In this document: one piece after another, positions 20,291 through 31,147 of the stretch
Numbering within the stretch: the stretch's first letter is position 1
Layout: each line of letters starts with the position of its first letter
NCBI GenBank assembly: GCA_963573315.1
Contig: OY752140.1
Coordinates: forward strand, 124,001-188,000
Origin: Entomortierella parvispora
Taxonomy: Eukaryota; Mortierellomycota; Mortierellomycetes; Mortierellales; Mortierellaceae
Reading direction: 5' to 3'
DNA: 64,000 nucleotides
Position numbers and translations under genes: made by a program
The notes under the pieces: generated by a model
What the model was told of the DNA's origin: nothing
Databases searched by the model: none
Seen by the model: only the letters and a program-made list of their open reading frames with translations

Positions 20291-22363
20291 ATGTCGTCCT
20301 TCATTCTTCCCAAGGTCTCTGACACTGTCAGTGGATGGGGCCCCGCTGGACTCAGCGCTCAGTTCGCCGACATCCCCTATGCTCCATACTCCAAGGCTGA
20401 CAAGCTTGGTCGCATTGCTGACTGGTCTGCCCCCGAGGGCACCCAGGGCAAGGACAACCGCGGAGGTGCTGGTGACCAGCGAGGAGGCCGTGCTGGTTTC
20501 CGCAACTTCAGAGGTACTACTCACCGACAGTTACTTTTTTGCATTGGATTCATTGTCATCTTGACCTCTGGACCACGAGGCAAAGATCTACGTTTTCAGG
20601 ATGGAAAGACAAGTCATGGTGACAAGGATCATCTCTTTTTAAGGCACAGACCGGCAGACACCTGGAGGACCCATAAACAGAGGATCTGAACTTCCCTTTT
20701 GTTTTGATTACGACAGTTTTATTGACCGTTCGAATTTCATTCTTTCACAGACAACTATGTCCCCTTCGGAAGCAACGCTGCCAACGCCTTCAACTACCAA
20801 CACACTGAGGATGAGGCTTCCTTCTCCGTTGTCGACAACAGGTCCGGTGCTCAGAAGAAGACCACTGGCTTCAAGTCTGCCTCTGGTCAGCGTGGCGGCC
20901 GTGGTGGTGTCCGCCAGCAGGGAGGTCAGCAGCGCGGTACCTTCCAGCGCTTGGGTGCTAACCGTGGAGGATTCGGTGGCGCTCGCCAGCAGCAGGGAGG
21001 CCAGCGTGGAGGTCGCCGTGGCTACAACAACTGGAGAGATTTCGACCGCAACCAGCGTGTCCGTGATGCCTCTGTCAAGGTCGGCTCCGAGTGGAACATG
21101 CTTGAGGAGATTGAGTTCTCTCGTCTCAACAAGCTCCAGTTTGAGGTCAACGATCCCGAGGATATGTAAGCTGACAGCTGCTTGAATATGTGGCAATTTG
21201 GAAGGAGAAGAAGGAGTCATGGAGGTCCAGCTTCATTGTGTTTATTGACTTGTATTTTACCGACTTTTTCTCACCATAGTGCTCTCCACGGTGCTGTCGC
21301 CACTTACGACAAGGCGTACGACCGTGTCAACACCAAGCAGGAAAAGATTCTTCAGCAGGTTGACCGTGAGCGTGACAACGTGACGACTTCAGAGGATCCC
21401 ATTCTCAGCAACTTGGCTTCCGAGCCTGCTGCCGAGAACGAGCAGCGTGTCTTTGCCACCGATAGCATCATCAGTGTTTTGATGACCGCCTCCCGCTCTG
21501 TCTACCCCTGGGACATTGTCATCAACAGAACCGCCGACAAGGTCGTCTTCGATACCCGTGAGGGAAGCCAGGTCGACTATGTTTCCGTTAACGAGAACTC
21601 TTCCGACCCACCCATGGACACTGGCGACAAGGACAACATCAACTCCCCTAGCGCCCTTTCCTTGGAGGCTACTTATATCAACACCAACTTTGCTGCTCAG
21701 GTTGTCAGCAGCGAGCAGGTCGTTAACTTGGAGAACCCCAACCCCTTTTACGGTACTGAGGAAGAGTCTGTTCCTCTTGTTGGCTACCGTTACCGCAAGT
21801 TCGATTTGTCCACTATTGAGGAGGAGGAGATTTCTCTCTTTGTTCGTACTGAGGTCGATGCTGTCATCAAGTCAGCCTCGGGCGAGGATTCTTACATTAC
21901 TCTCAAGGCCTTGAACGAGTTTGATACTCGTGCTCAGGGAGCTGGAGGTGCCATGGAGTGGAGACAAAAGTTGGATTCCCAGAGAGGTGCCGTCGTTGCC
22001 ACTGAGATGAAGAACAACAGCTGCAAATTGGCCCGTTGGGTCGTCCAGAGCATGTTGGCCGGTGCTGACCACTTGAAGCTCGGATTTGTTTCTCGTACCA
22101 ACCCCAAGGACCCCGCTCGCCACGCCATTCTCGGCACCCAGATTTGCCGTCCCAAGGAGTTTGCTTCGCAAATGAACTTGCAGATTACCAATGGATGGGG
22201 TATTGTCAAGACTGTTGTTGACCTGGCCTTGAAGTTGCCAGAGGGCAAGTATGTCCTCGTCAAGGACCCCAACAAGCCCGTCATCCGCCTCTACTCTGTC
22301 CCTAAGGACACCTTTGAGGAGGCTGAGGAGGAGAACGAGGAGGCTGAGGCCGAGACCGCATAA
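20291..22363 (+). CDS. EIF3D: Translation initiation factor eIF3 subunit D
   Basis: Three exons: 20291-20513, 20751-21165 and 21280-22363 (573 residues). eIF3d is a cap-binding subunit of the eIF3 complex that helps recruit selected mRNAs to the 40S ribosome. Family hallmarks are the start MSSFILPKVSD.VSGWGPAG, DNYVPFGSNAANAFNYQHTED-like text after the first junction, SEWNMLEEIEFSRLNKLQF, FATDSIISVLMTASRSVYPWD and NPFYGTEEESVPLVGYRYRKFDL. An arginine/glycine/glutamine-rich segment (about residues 110-170) lies between the N-terminus and the cap-binding core, and the C-terminus is acidic (EEAEEENEEAEAE). An in-frame ATG at 20237 would add 18 residues, but the family starts at the second ATG. 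Confidence 0.96.
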
Positions 22364-22715
22364 GGTTGTAGCGAAGATAGGATAGGACAGAAAGTAAACT
22401 CACGAACAAAAAGTAGTCCACACTATAAGAGGACCTTCATATTTCAAAAGTAACCCACCATGTAGAAACATATGTTTTTGATAAATGTATTCAAAAATGA
22501 AGAGGAGAACACTGCAATGCTTGAAAAGATATTCAACCAGGATATTGTAAGATCTAGCTCTCTTTATTAGTGTACAGGATGATTCGGCTTTCGCGTTCTA
22601 TTAGCCCTCCGGCATGGGCGCCAAAGGGCAATGGTGATTGTAGGTGTGGGTGTATGGGTGTCTGCGTCTGTGTCTGAGGCAATGTCACTGTTGCTTTCTG
22701 CTTTTTTCTTTTTTT
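22364..22715. other. Convergent 3' region
   Basis: 352 bases between the stops of eIF3d and PAM18; holds both 3' UTRs. A T-rich run (22706-22717) lies at the PAM18 end. Nothing else is seen. Confidence 0.5.
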
Positions 22716-23267
22716 TTACTTCTTGTCCAAAAGATCCTTGGCCTCGTTGATCTTGGAAGCAAGGAAAGGCGAGCCACCACGATCGGGATGGTTCAACAAC
22801 ATGATACGACGATGAGCCTCCTTGAGCTTGGACTGGTTCAATCCTGTCTCTCTATAAAATGTGTAAAACAAGAGTGAGAATGTTAGACCTACAAATGTGC
22901 ACTGCGGGAAGACTTCTGGGCAAAGGATTTGTCCTTCCTGCAAGCGTTCAAATAGATATCGTAGTCGGTGGTCTTACTTGAGCCCGAGGATGAGGGCAGC
23001 CTCACGTCTGTCCATCTTCGCATCGAATCCACCCTTGTAGTAAGCTCCCGAACCGATGGTTCCTGGCCGGGGAATAGCAGCCATGATCTTTGCACCATGC
23101 AACTCCCAGGTGCGAAGTGCAATCTTTGTGCCGTAGGCAGCTCCAGCGATTCCGACTCCAATGAAGAATGGTGTTGACTACAGGAAAGGGGGGCAAGAGG
23201 AAACTTTAGCCTACAGCTTGTTGGAAGAGACAGAGTCAGCAACAGAGTTGTTCCTTGGACCTACCAT
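22716..23267 (-). CDS. PAM18: Mitochondrial import J-protein PAM18/TIM14
   Basis: Three coding exons: 23267-23265 (only the ATG), 23177-22978 and 22851-22716 (112 residues). PAM18 sits in the inner membrane at the TIM23 channel and stimulates the ATPase of mitochondrial Hsp70 during protein import. The short N-terminal membrane segment ([14 protein letters not shown]), the [20 protein letters not shown] stretch and the HPD-containing J loop [14 protein letters not shown] are all present, and the length matches DNAJC19 (116). The first junction is ATG|GTAGGT with acceptor TGTAG|TCAACACC. Alternative starts within exon 2 would cut off the expected N-terminus, so the single-codon first exon is the preferred model. 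Confidence 0.92.
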
Positions 23268-23459
23268 TATGGACGATGATTTGAGAGATGGGGTGATTAG
23301 ATCAAGAACATTGGCTGCCGCCCGAGGAACCAAAAAGGAGAAGTGCAGGAGTGGCTGCGAATGGGAGTGTTTCAGTCACGTGATCCATAGTAATTCGTAT
23401 TTATTAGGTCGATTGGTGGCACAATGTTTGATCTTTCTCTTTTTTTCTAAGTCACGAAG
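23268..23459. promoter_or_regulatory. Shared divergent promoter of PAM18 and RPL5
   Basis: Only 192 bases separate the two start codons, so both 5' UTRs and promoters must lie here. It contains a CAGTCACGTGATC palindromic region (CACGTG E-box, about 23376-23381), which could be a binding site for bHLH factors that regulate ribosomal or respiratory genes. A T-rich run lies next to the RPL5 start. Confidence 0.6.
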
Positions 23460-25085
23460 ATGGTTCGTACTCTGTCGAAGATCGGCATTCAGTCAATGGA
23501 AATCTACTTTCAGGAATCCATCCATCCATCCATCTCGATATCGTCGAGGACAACCATCCAACCGAGGACCATATCGATCGTCTGAGCGTATTGCGTTTTT
23601 GGAAACAAACACACAAACAACCTCGTCCATCGCCATAGCCTCAGAGGATTTGCTGGATGTGGTTTTGCAATGTTCCATTCCATTTTGACAGATCACGTCA
23701 AGGAATAGTCAAAGCAAAAGACTTTCAGCCCATACTCTCGACATCGAGTTTATCGTGGAATCGACTATTGCCATCGTCATGCTTCGGCATCATCTGGATG
23801 GACTCTTGGACACTGCTCGGCAACTCGTCTTGATCTGGCATCAAAGATCATGGAATCTAACCAAAGAATACCATCACCCTTCAACTCTTTAGCCTTTCAT
23901 TAAGCAACAGAAGAACAAGGCTTACTACAAGCGTTTCCAGGTCAAGTACCGCAGACGCAGAGGTAAGGCACCAATTTCCAACATCCTGTCCTTTCTCTTT
24001 TCTCCTTTGCTCGCTTTTCCAAGCTTGCTTTTCGGATTCCAAAACACAAGTGTCCTTTTACCTGATGATTACATAGTTCACCCGACAGTGAACCGGTTGG
24101 CGCCGGCACTCATGGGGAACAATTAAGCACATCTTTCGCTCCTATCTGAACTGTACACTTTTTTTTTCTTCCAAACCTTTTTGGGCGGAAGCAATTGAAA
24201 AGAAATGAAAATGAACCAAATAACTGACGCAAAGAAAAAAATCAACTTTGGTTTTGAATAGAGGGTAAGACCGACTACTACGCTCGCAAGCGTCTCGTCG
24301 TTCAGGCCAAGAACAAGTACAACTCCCCCAAGTACCGTCTTGTTGTTCGCTTCACCAACGCTGACATTGTCTGCCAGATCGTCTACGCCAAGCTCCAGGG
24401 TGACTTTGTTCTTGCCTCTGCTTACGCTCACGAGCTCCCCAAGTACGGAGTCAAGGGAGGTTTGACCAACTGGGCTGCTGCTTACTGCACTGGTCTCCTC
24501 GTTGCTCGTCGTGTCTTGACCAAGCTCGGTCTTGCCGACAAGTACGAGGGTGTCTCTGAGCCCGATGGTACCATCTCCATGACCGAGGCTGTTGAGGATG
24601 CTCCCCGCCCCTTCAAGTGCTTCTTGGATGTCGGTTTGAAGCGCACCTCTACTGGATCCCGTGTCTTTGCTGCCATGAAGGGAGCCTCCGATGGTGGTGT
24701 CTTCATCCCCCACGGTGAGAACCGTTTCCCCGGTTACGATGCCGAGGCCAAGGAGCTCGATGCCGAGGTCTTGCGCTCGTACATCTATGGTGGTCACGTT
24801 GCCGACTACATGCGTTACCTCGAGGAGGATGACGATGACAAGTACAAGAAGCAGTTCTCCAAGTTCTTGGCTGCCGGTCTTGATGCCGATGATCTCGAGG
24901 AGATGTACCAGGATGCCCACAACGCCATCCGTGCTGACCCTACCCACGTCGCCACCGAGAAGAAGAAGCCCGCTGCCGGCGAGAAGGCCTTCAACCTCAA
25001 GGCCCGCCTCACCTACAAGCAGCGCAAGAACAAGATCCAGCAGAAGGTCAAGGCCTTCAACGCCAAGAACGGTATCTCTGCTTAA
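23460..25085 (+). CDS. RPL5: 60S ribosomal protein uL18 (RPL5)
   Basis: Three coding exons: 23460-23462 (only the ATG), 23893-23962 and 24262-25085 (298 residues; human 297). uL18 binds 5S rRNA and delivers it to the large subunit with uL5. Exon 2 encodes [19 protein letters not shown] followed by RRRR, and exon 3 continues [15 protein letters not shown], which matches the family start exactly. Later hallmarks are [36 protein letters not shown] and [17 protein letters not shown], and the basic tail is complete. The first exon is inferred: it is the ATG closest to the expected N-terminus, followed by a GTTCGT donor, which is weak, and a 430-base intron ending CTCTTTAG. Codon use is strongly biased (GCC, AAG, CTC), as expected for a highly expressed gene. 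An AATAAA lies at 25154. Confidence 0.93.
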
Positions 25086-25589
25086 ATGTAGAATCTCGCG
25101 TCTTTGTGATGGAGCTTTTCGCATCTTGTCTCTGTTTCGATGGATTCAAACCAAATAAAAAAAACAACAAAAACGTTTTTTTTGTCCTCTACTTTTTTTT
25201 GTGATATACAATGTTGTTGAACGCTGCTTCTTGCCCGCGCAATTGCAACGGAGAATGATCTCCTCCTGTGTAATTGACTCTCTGCACTCGTCTCTTATCA
25301 GTCAAGGATCTGCTGAACCCTCGTTTCTTTTCAACTTGTGCAAAGAATCGCCGAGTTTTTTTCTCTGTTTGAAACGCTGTTAAATTATAAAAAGTTCAGA
25401 AATTTAATCGTGTGCGTTTTTTGGGATGACTGCGAGTGAGAGAATGATGTTGGTGGAGGAAGAGGGTTTCTATTTGGATGGGGGGGAGGAGGGAGACATC
25501 GTTATCCAGAGTTTTGGTGAGTTTGTTTCTTTTGCTTCAATGACGATCGCACTAAGAGGGAGAGAGATTGTAGGCTGGGTATCGATCGT
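25086..25589. other. Convergent 3' region of RPL5 and QCR2
   Basis: 504 bases between two convergent stops. Contains AATAAA (25154-25159) followed by A and T runs, fitting RPL5 3' processing. No gene is supported. Confidence 0.5.
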
Positions 25590-27579
25590 TTAGAAGAGGG
25601 CATCACCGAAGGGGAGCTCGGCAGTCTTTCCGAGGACAACGGTGGTGGGCTTGCTGTTCAACAACTTGGCAGCGAACTATTAAAAAGAGGAATAACAAAA
25701 AGTATAGAAATCAGTAAAGGTTCGCAGAACACACATTTTCTTCGACGGTCGTGGATAAGCAAATGCAGCCATTGCAATGTTCTCTTTCTTTTACCTTGGA
25801 AACATCACCGGCCTGGACCTTGTCAAGGGCAGCGAGCGATTCTGAGACAGAGACCTTGTGTCCCTGAAGAGCCTGCTCAGCCAAGACCTCGGTCGAGGCA
25901 ACGCGGGTCTCGTAGCGGGAAGCAGCCTCGAACTTGGCCTGGGCCAAAGCACGCTTGAACTCCTCGGCAGAGACGGACTTGGAGGCAGCCTTCAAGGCAC
26001 CGACAGCAGTCTTGGCAGCCTCGGTGATATCCTTGTGGTCAGCCTTGGCGTAGACACCGAAAAGACCGGCATCGGAGTATCCAAAGTTGAAGGCAGAGAT
26101 CTGGGCACCGTGTCCAATCTTGCCAGCAGCAGCGGACAAGGGGGAGACACCAGCGGTCGACCACTTGACGAAGCGGTCACCACCCAACAAGGAGCGGAGA
26201 ACCTGGGCAGTGTAGAAGTCCGGGGTACCGGCAGCAGCACCCTGGAAGGCAACGGCAACGTGGCCGGCATCGGTGGCGGCACCGACACGAATCTCACCTC
26301 CGTAGTACTTGGCAGCCTCGACCTTGGCGGCAGAGCCAGCAGCAACGTGGCTGAAGGCAGAGTCGACCAAGGACTTGAGCTCAGCCTCGGAGACACCGGT
26401 GGCGACGAGGGAGATCTTGTCAGCAACAAAGTTCTTGGCAGCGTAGGCCTTCAAGTCCTCAGTGGAGATATCAGAGTAAGGGGTGGCGTAGACAGAGTTG
26501 CCGAGACCGTTGCGGAAAGCAGCAGAGTGAAGAGCCTCAGCAACGGTAACCTCAGGGGAAGCATCAGCAGCGGTGCGCTCAGCAGCAACCTCGTTGGCAA
26601 CAGCGTGGAACTCGTGATCAGCGAACTTGGTCTGGGCAACGAGATCGCCAAAGACCTCAACGAAGTATGGGCTATAGATCCAATATGGACAAAAAGGTCG
26701 TTCCTATTAGTCCTTTGATCTGGCTGTGTTTCCTGTTAAAGTATCATCCAACTGCCAGCTCTTGACTATGAAGATGATCGCGTCCAATTGCACTTACACA
26801 TCCTCCTTCAAGCACTCGGCGGTGAAGGAAACGGTCTCACGTCCGAGGTTGGAGGAAAGGACACCTCCGACGAGCTCAGTCTCGCGAGCAATGCGGAAAG
26901 CGGAGCGCTTGCCGTTGTTCTATTAGACATCACAAACGGACAGTCAGCAAAAAGGGATATCCTCCTTGTTACCAAATGGAACATTGCGACATCCATCCTG
27001 GTGGCACATTCAATCCGAGAGCGCCCGTTGCTGGCGTTCCAGAATTGGGTCGTCCGGAGTGCATGTCCGGAGTATTTTGTATGTCTGTTTTGGTGTTTTG
27101 ATCGAGCCCTGATCCATACACAAGTCCTTTGAGGAAAGCCGTACAGGCTACTGCCATCGGTCATGGGTGCATCCACTTTGGCGATATGGACTCTCGGTAT
27201 GATAAACAGTAATATGCAACTCCCGGGTTTGTCCATGACGCGCCTGCTTTCCTGACTCTTTATGTTGGGCATCCAAGCCCCCCAGTTTGGTTCCTGGATT
27301 ATCTAGGACGAAAACAAGGAGAGAGAACGGACAGGCGACGCTTTGGTTGTTTACCTTGAAGCCAAAGTTCTTGACAAAGTGGGCGATACCGGCCTTGTTG
27401 CTGGGCTCGAAGCGGGATCCGGCATTGATGACCAAGGAGACGGATGCAGTGGGGGAGTTCTCGTCCAAGGCAGCAATCTTGATGCCGTTGTTGGTCTTTG
27501 TGACGGCGGTGGCGTAACCGGCCTTGAGGATGGTGGGGACCAAGTTCAAGGTCTTGCGAGCAGAGGAGATGGCGAGCAT
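25590..27579 (-). CDS. QCR2: Cytochrome bc1 complex core protein 2 (QCR2)
   Basis: Four exons: 27579-27355, 26919-26798, 26671-25795 and 25676-25590 (436 residues). It is an M16-peptidase-fold subunit of respiratory complex III facing the mitochondrial matrix. The N-terminus is a basic mitochondrial presequence (MLAISSARKTLNLVPTIL). The core includes SLVINAGSRFEPSNKAGIAHF, FGFKNNGKRSAFRIARETEL and an alanine-rich C-terminal half. The HxxEH zinc site of active M16 peptidases is absent, as is normal for QCR2. The last exon ends TAELPFGDALF. The first intron is long for this window (435 bases). The gene is convergent with RPL5. Confidence 0.94.
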
Positions 27580-27891
27580 GATGTGGAGGGGGGAGATGTG
27601 CGGAACAGGGAACCGATGGTGATGGGAATGAAGGCGGAGAGAGACGATCTCTTTAATCCGAATCGCAAACACCGGAGGATGGCGAGCAAGATTCGCGAGG
27701 ACCGGCGAACGCAGGAAATACGATTCCTGATTTGTTTCGGTGACGTCTGACTTTTTTTTTTTTTCTTTTCGGATTTGGATATTTGCTCCTATCCCTTTTG
27801 AACACGAGAAAGACTTCAAGCTCTTCTAGTTTTATTGCCATGGAGTGTCCCCCCACCACCTCTGTTGCTGTACTATGTGTGATCGACTTTA
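27580..27891. other. Upstream of QCR2
   Basis: 312 bases between the QCR2 start codon and the decayed remnant; presumed QCR2 promoter and 5' UTR. A pyrimidine run (27750-27766) lies here. No gene is supported. Confidence 0.4.
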
Positions 27892-28407
27892 TCATCTTTT
27901 TTTGTCTTTCTGGTAACAAGAAGCTGCGTCCTCCCACACGATCGGAGTATCCCTAGGGCGCTGATCAGCACAAAACAAAAGTAGAGAGGCATCGAAGAAT
28001 CCTTCAAATTCAGCATCTATACTCAGTGTGTCGGCAGATGATGCTGTATCCGGTCTCTCTTCGCCTTGGTTCCTCATCAGTGACTTTTGTTGCGGTCATT
28101 CAGGAAAGAAGAGGCATTCCCTTGCCTCGACGGAAGTGATGTCCGCTATCGTCTTTGAGTTCGTCAGAGCCTGCGTCAGGAGCACAGTCCAGTTCTCTGG
28201 CAGCGGTTCCTATGGAGTTGTCGGTAGAGCCAGCTCTGGAAGATCTTGGGGAGTCTGTCCAATGGGAACTCTTTTGATGTGCCATCAGATTCCTGATTTG
28301 GTAACACCTCCAGAGATGATACATGCCGCCATGATAACACTCGTGCCTTCCACGAAGATGATTTCGACGTGTTGTTCCATGTTTTTCAGACTTTCTTGCT
28401 CTTCCAT
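27892..28407 (-). pseudogene. Interrupted reading frame, family unknown
   Basis: One minus-strand frame, starting at an ATG at 28407, stays protein-like for about 170 codons down to the stop at 27892 but contains three in-frame stops: TGA at 28287-28285, TAG at 28212-28210 and TGA at 28098-28096. Between them the text looks like ordinary soluble protein, for example MEQHVEIIFVEGTSVIMAA, LPENWTVLLTQALTNSK and LSIDAEFEGFFDASLLLFC. No frameshift is needed to read across. I do not recognise the family. The simplest reading is a gene decaying by point mutation. An alternative is that some stops lie in unrecognised introns; one possible GC-donor site lies at the third stop, but no good sites flank the other two. 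Confidence 0.45.
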
Positions 28408-28691
28408 GCTCTTCCGTCACAAACGACCACAGGGAATCTCACCTCGTTTAGCGTTCTATTGTTGCCATTGAAAAAAATAATTGAAGATGGATATCAGTAA
28501 GTAAGTATTGCGGTTGAGGGCCACTGTATGCCATTGAGTATTTGTAAAGCTTTCTTTACACGGAACGTTGTTGAAATAAAGCACGGCCGTCTTTTTTTGT
28601 CCATGATATGATTCAAATCATAATGAAGCAAGCAACACTACTAGGATGGAAACAGAATAAGTACACTTTTAAGAATCGATCCATGACATAC

Positions 28692-28915
28692 CTTTCGCGC
28701 GCAACGGATGACACACGATGCAGTTGATCAGCTTGATGCGTACTTTCAGTCCCTGAGGATCAATGTTTTCGATGGGAACTCCTCTCACTATCAACGGGGA
28801 ATGAACCCGATGGGCTGCGTTGGTAGATTAAGAGGCCTCGAGTTGTATTGATAGTTGTGTGGGGAATTTCTTTGCCGCGCCAGTTATTTGATCAGTTGAA
28901 AGGCTCGGGTTGCTC
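28692..28915 (-). pseudogene. Second interrupted coding fragment, family unknown
   Basis: A minus-strand stretch bounded by an acceptor-like CATCAG (28915 side) and a donor-like AAAG|GTATG (28692 side) reads as protein in one frame, with a single in-frame TAA at 28830-28828. Fragments are LSTDQITGAAKKFPTQL before the stop and HSPLIVRGVPIENIDPQG and INCIVCHPLRAK after it. It could be an exon of the same dead gene as 27892-28407, 280 bases downstream, but the joining phase could not be worked out. The family is not recognised. Confidence 0.35.
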
Positions 28916-29596
28916 CTGATGACAGAGAAATAGGCAGTACGTCACGAGCTTCCAATGAGTACTGTGAGGCCAGTTACCGCGAGGATTCAACCGACAAGGA
29001 GGTGATGTCTGCCAAGGAGAAAAAGTATATGTGGTTTCTCTTTTGATATTTTGCGGATTTGGCAGTATTTGAGGTTGACTGGATAGGTAAGTTGAGTCAG
29101 TATGGCGACTTGATGCACAGACGTCTCGAATTCAAAAGAAAAAAAGGAACAAGTCAAGTCAGTTTGACTTTCAGACACAGTTCATGGCGTCCTTGGTATG
29201 AACACGCCACTGTGCTGTGCTGTACATGCCAAACACTGAATTCAGAGTTTCTGACCAAAGACTATTGTGCTCCAACTGAAATGCGCAATTGCTGTCGAAA
29301 TGAACGTGAAGAGACTGAAAGAGGATGTACCTGCCTATGAACCACATGAGGGTGGTGTTGATACTGGCTGGAGAATGAAATCCTAGAGTTGCATTTGGAA
29401 GACGGACGGATACGACACAAAGGCAAGAAAATGTCAGAAAAGCGCGCCGTTGGGACGCATCGGTGGAGAATACGGTGACATAGCCATTTCAGGGAAATTT
29501 GGTGGCGTCGGGTTTCCACATGCAGGCTTCCCTTCCACTTTGCCCGAAACCGACAGTCGATCCTCTTGACCCACCCATTCACCAACCCCATTGACA
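28916..29596. other. Intergenic, upstream of SCO1
   Basis: About 680 bases. A possible further exon of the decayed gene (AC-ATC-ACC-TCC, about 29012-28978, ending at a GTAACT donor) fits the phase of the 28692-28915 fragment, but it is too short to claim. The right part is presumed SCO1 promoter. Confidence 0.35.
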
Positions 29597-30947
29597 ATGT
29601 TCAGATCGCTCATCGCCAGAGGTACAGGGACTATGCCTTACTTTTGTGCATTGCCCATCGTCTTGTACCTGGCATTCACCCTTCAACCATTCCGGCCCAT
29701 TTTCCTTTCTTAGCTCAAAGACCCGCCGTCGCCTGTGCGTCGCTTCCCGCACGCGCCAGCCCTGTCGCACGACCCTTGACCCCCCTTCTTCGCCCATCTT
29801 CCTTTGCGAACCATACCCGATTCTACAGTAGCAAGTCTGATGGTGCTCGCGCTCAAAACACGAATTCCGCGGGTGTAAGTTCTTTCTTTTTCGACAAAAC
29901 TGCTACTAAAAGAATAGTTGAACAAGAAAAACAACTGCGCTCCTCCTTGGTACCTTTCTTGTCCCCGGAACTGAAATTACTCCCTCTTTCATTGTAGGCC
30001 CTCAACTGGAAGACTTTGGCCGTGTTCGGTGCCACTGGAGCAGGATTGTTGTACTATTTCCGTCTGGAGAAGAAGAGAGTTGAGGCTGCAAGGGGTATGG
30101 GACTCTTTGAGGGCCAATCACAGATATTTTCTCAGGAACAAAGAAAGATTCATGGATCTAACTATTCTTTTTCCCTTTGTCGTCTTTAATAGAGGAGGAA
30201 GCACGACTTGCCAAGGCTAACACAACCTACGGAAAGCCAAAGATCGGAGGCCCTTTCTCCTTGATTGATCACAATGGCGTCCGCACTACAGACGAGGACT
30301 TCAAGGGTCGCTACATGTTGATTTACTTTGGATTCACAAACTGTCCCGATATCTGCCCCGAGGAACTCGACAAGATGGCCGAGGTTCTGGACACTGTCAG
30401 TAAGTACCGACACCCATGTTGTCAGTTTCTTCAATTGGTTCAAAGAGAAGAAGCAATAACGGGCGAAAAAAATGAAGAGAATGTTGAAAAAATAGGAAAG
30501 AAAAAATGTCGTTCTGCTTCTCACTCCTTTTTCACTCCTCATTACTCCTCGACAGGCGCTGACCCCAAAATCGGAGACGTCATCACACCTATTTTCATCA
30601 CCTGCGATCCTCAGCGCGACACCGTGGCCGAGGTGAACGAGTACGTCAAGGATTTCCACAAGGACCTCATTGGTTTGACAGGCACTTTGGAAGAGGTTGC
30701 CCGCGTCGCAAAGTCCTACCGTGTCTACTTCTCAAAGCCCCCCAAGCTGGCACCCGGCGAGGATTACCTCGTGGACCACTCTATTTTCTTCTACCTCATG
30801 TCGCCCGACGGCAAATTCGTGGATTGCTATGCAAAGGATCATACCGCAGAACATGTCTCTGAGAGTGTCAAGGAACATATCTTGGCCTACAAGGAGAAAG
30901 GTGGCAAGATTGCCGCTACCTTGGGCCCTCGTCAATCACAGCAATAA
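29597..30947 (+). CDS. SCO1: Mitochondrial copper chaperone SCO1
   Basis: Five exons: 29597-29621, 29714-29874, 29998-30094, 30193-30399 and 30556-30947 (293 residues). SCO1 delivers copper to the CuA site of cytochrome c oxidase subunit 2 in the intermembrane space. The short first exon starts a basic, alanine-rich presequence (MFRSLIARAQRPAVACASL). A membrane segment follows (TLAVFGATGAGLLYYF, about residues 67-82). The thioredoxin-like domain carries the copper-binding CPDIC motif and the ligand histidine in DHSIFFYL. All introns are GT-AG with consistent phases. Confidence 0.94.
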
Positions 30948-31147
30948 CGTCATTTTTTTCGATATAGAAGCCCCTTCCACCCTTATTTTTTTCCCCATTT
31001 GCATCAACAAAATATATAAAAGTTCATCTACCAAGGTTGAAAGGGTTGTATTATACATAAGAGATTGTCTAATTCTAATGCTTGAAATAAGTTCAAATAA
31101 GTTCAGATCTTTTCTTCTACTTTTTTTCTTGTATTCCCTTTTCTTGT

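Noticed and set aside
24123-25124. Minus-strand 333-codon ORF opposite RPL5
   Set aside because: A shadow caused by the strong codon bias of RPL5; the plus strand encodes a full ribosomal protein.
25858-26718. Plus-strand 286-codon ORF opposite QCR2
   Set aside because: A shadow of the biased QCR2 coding sequence; Gly/Ser/Leu repeats without a family.
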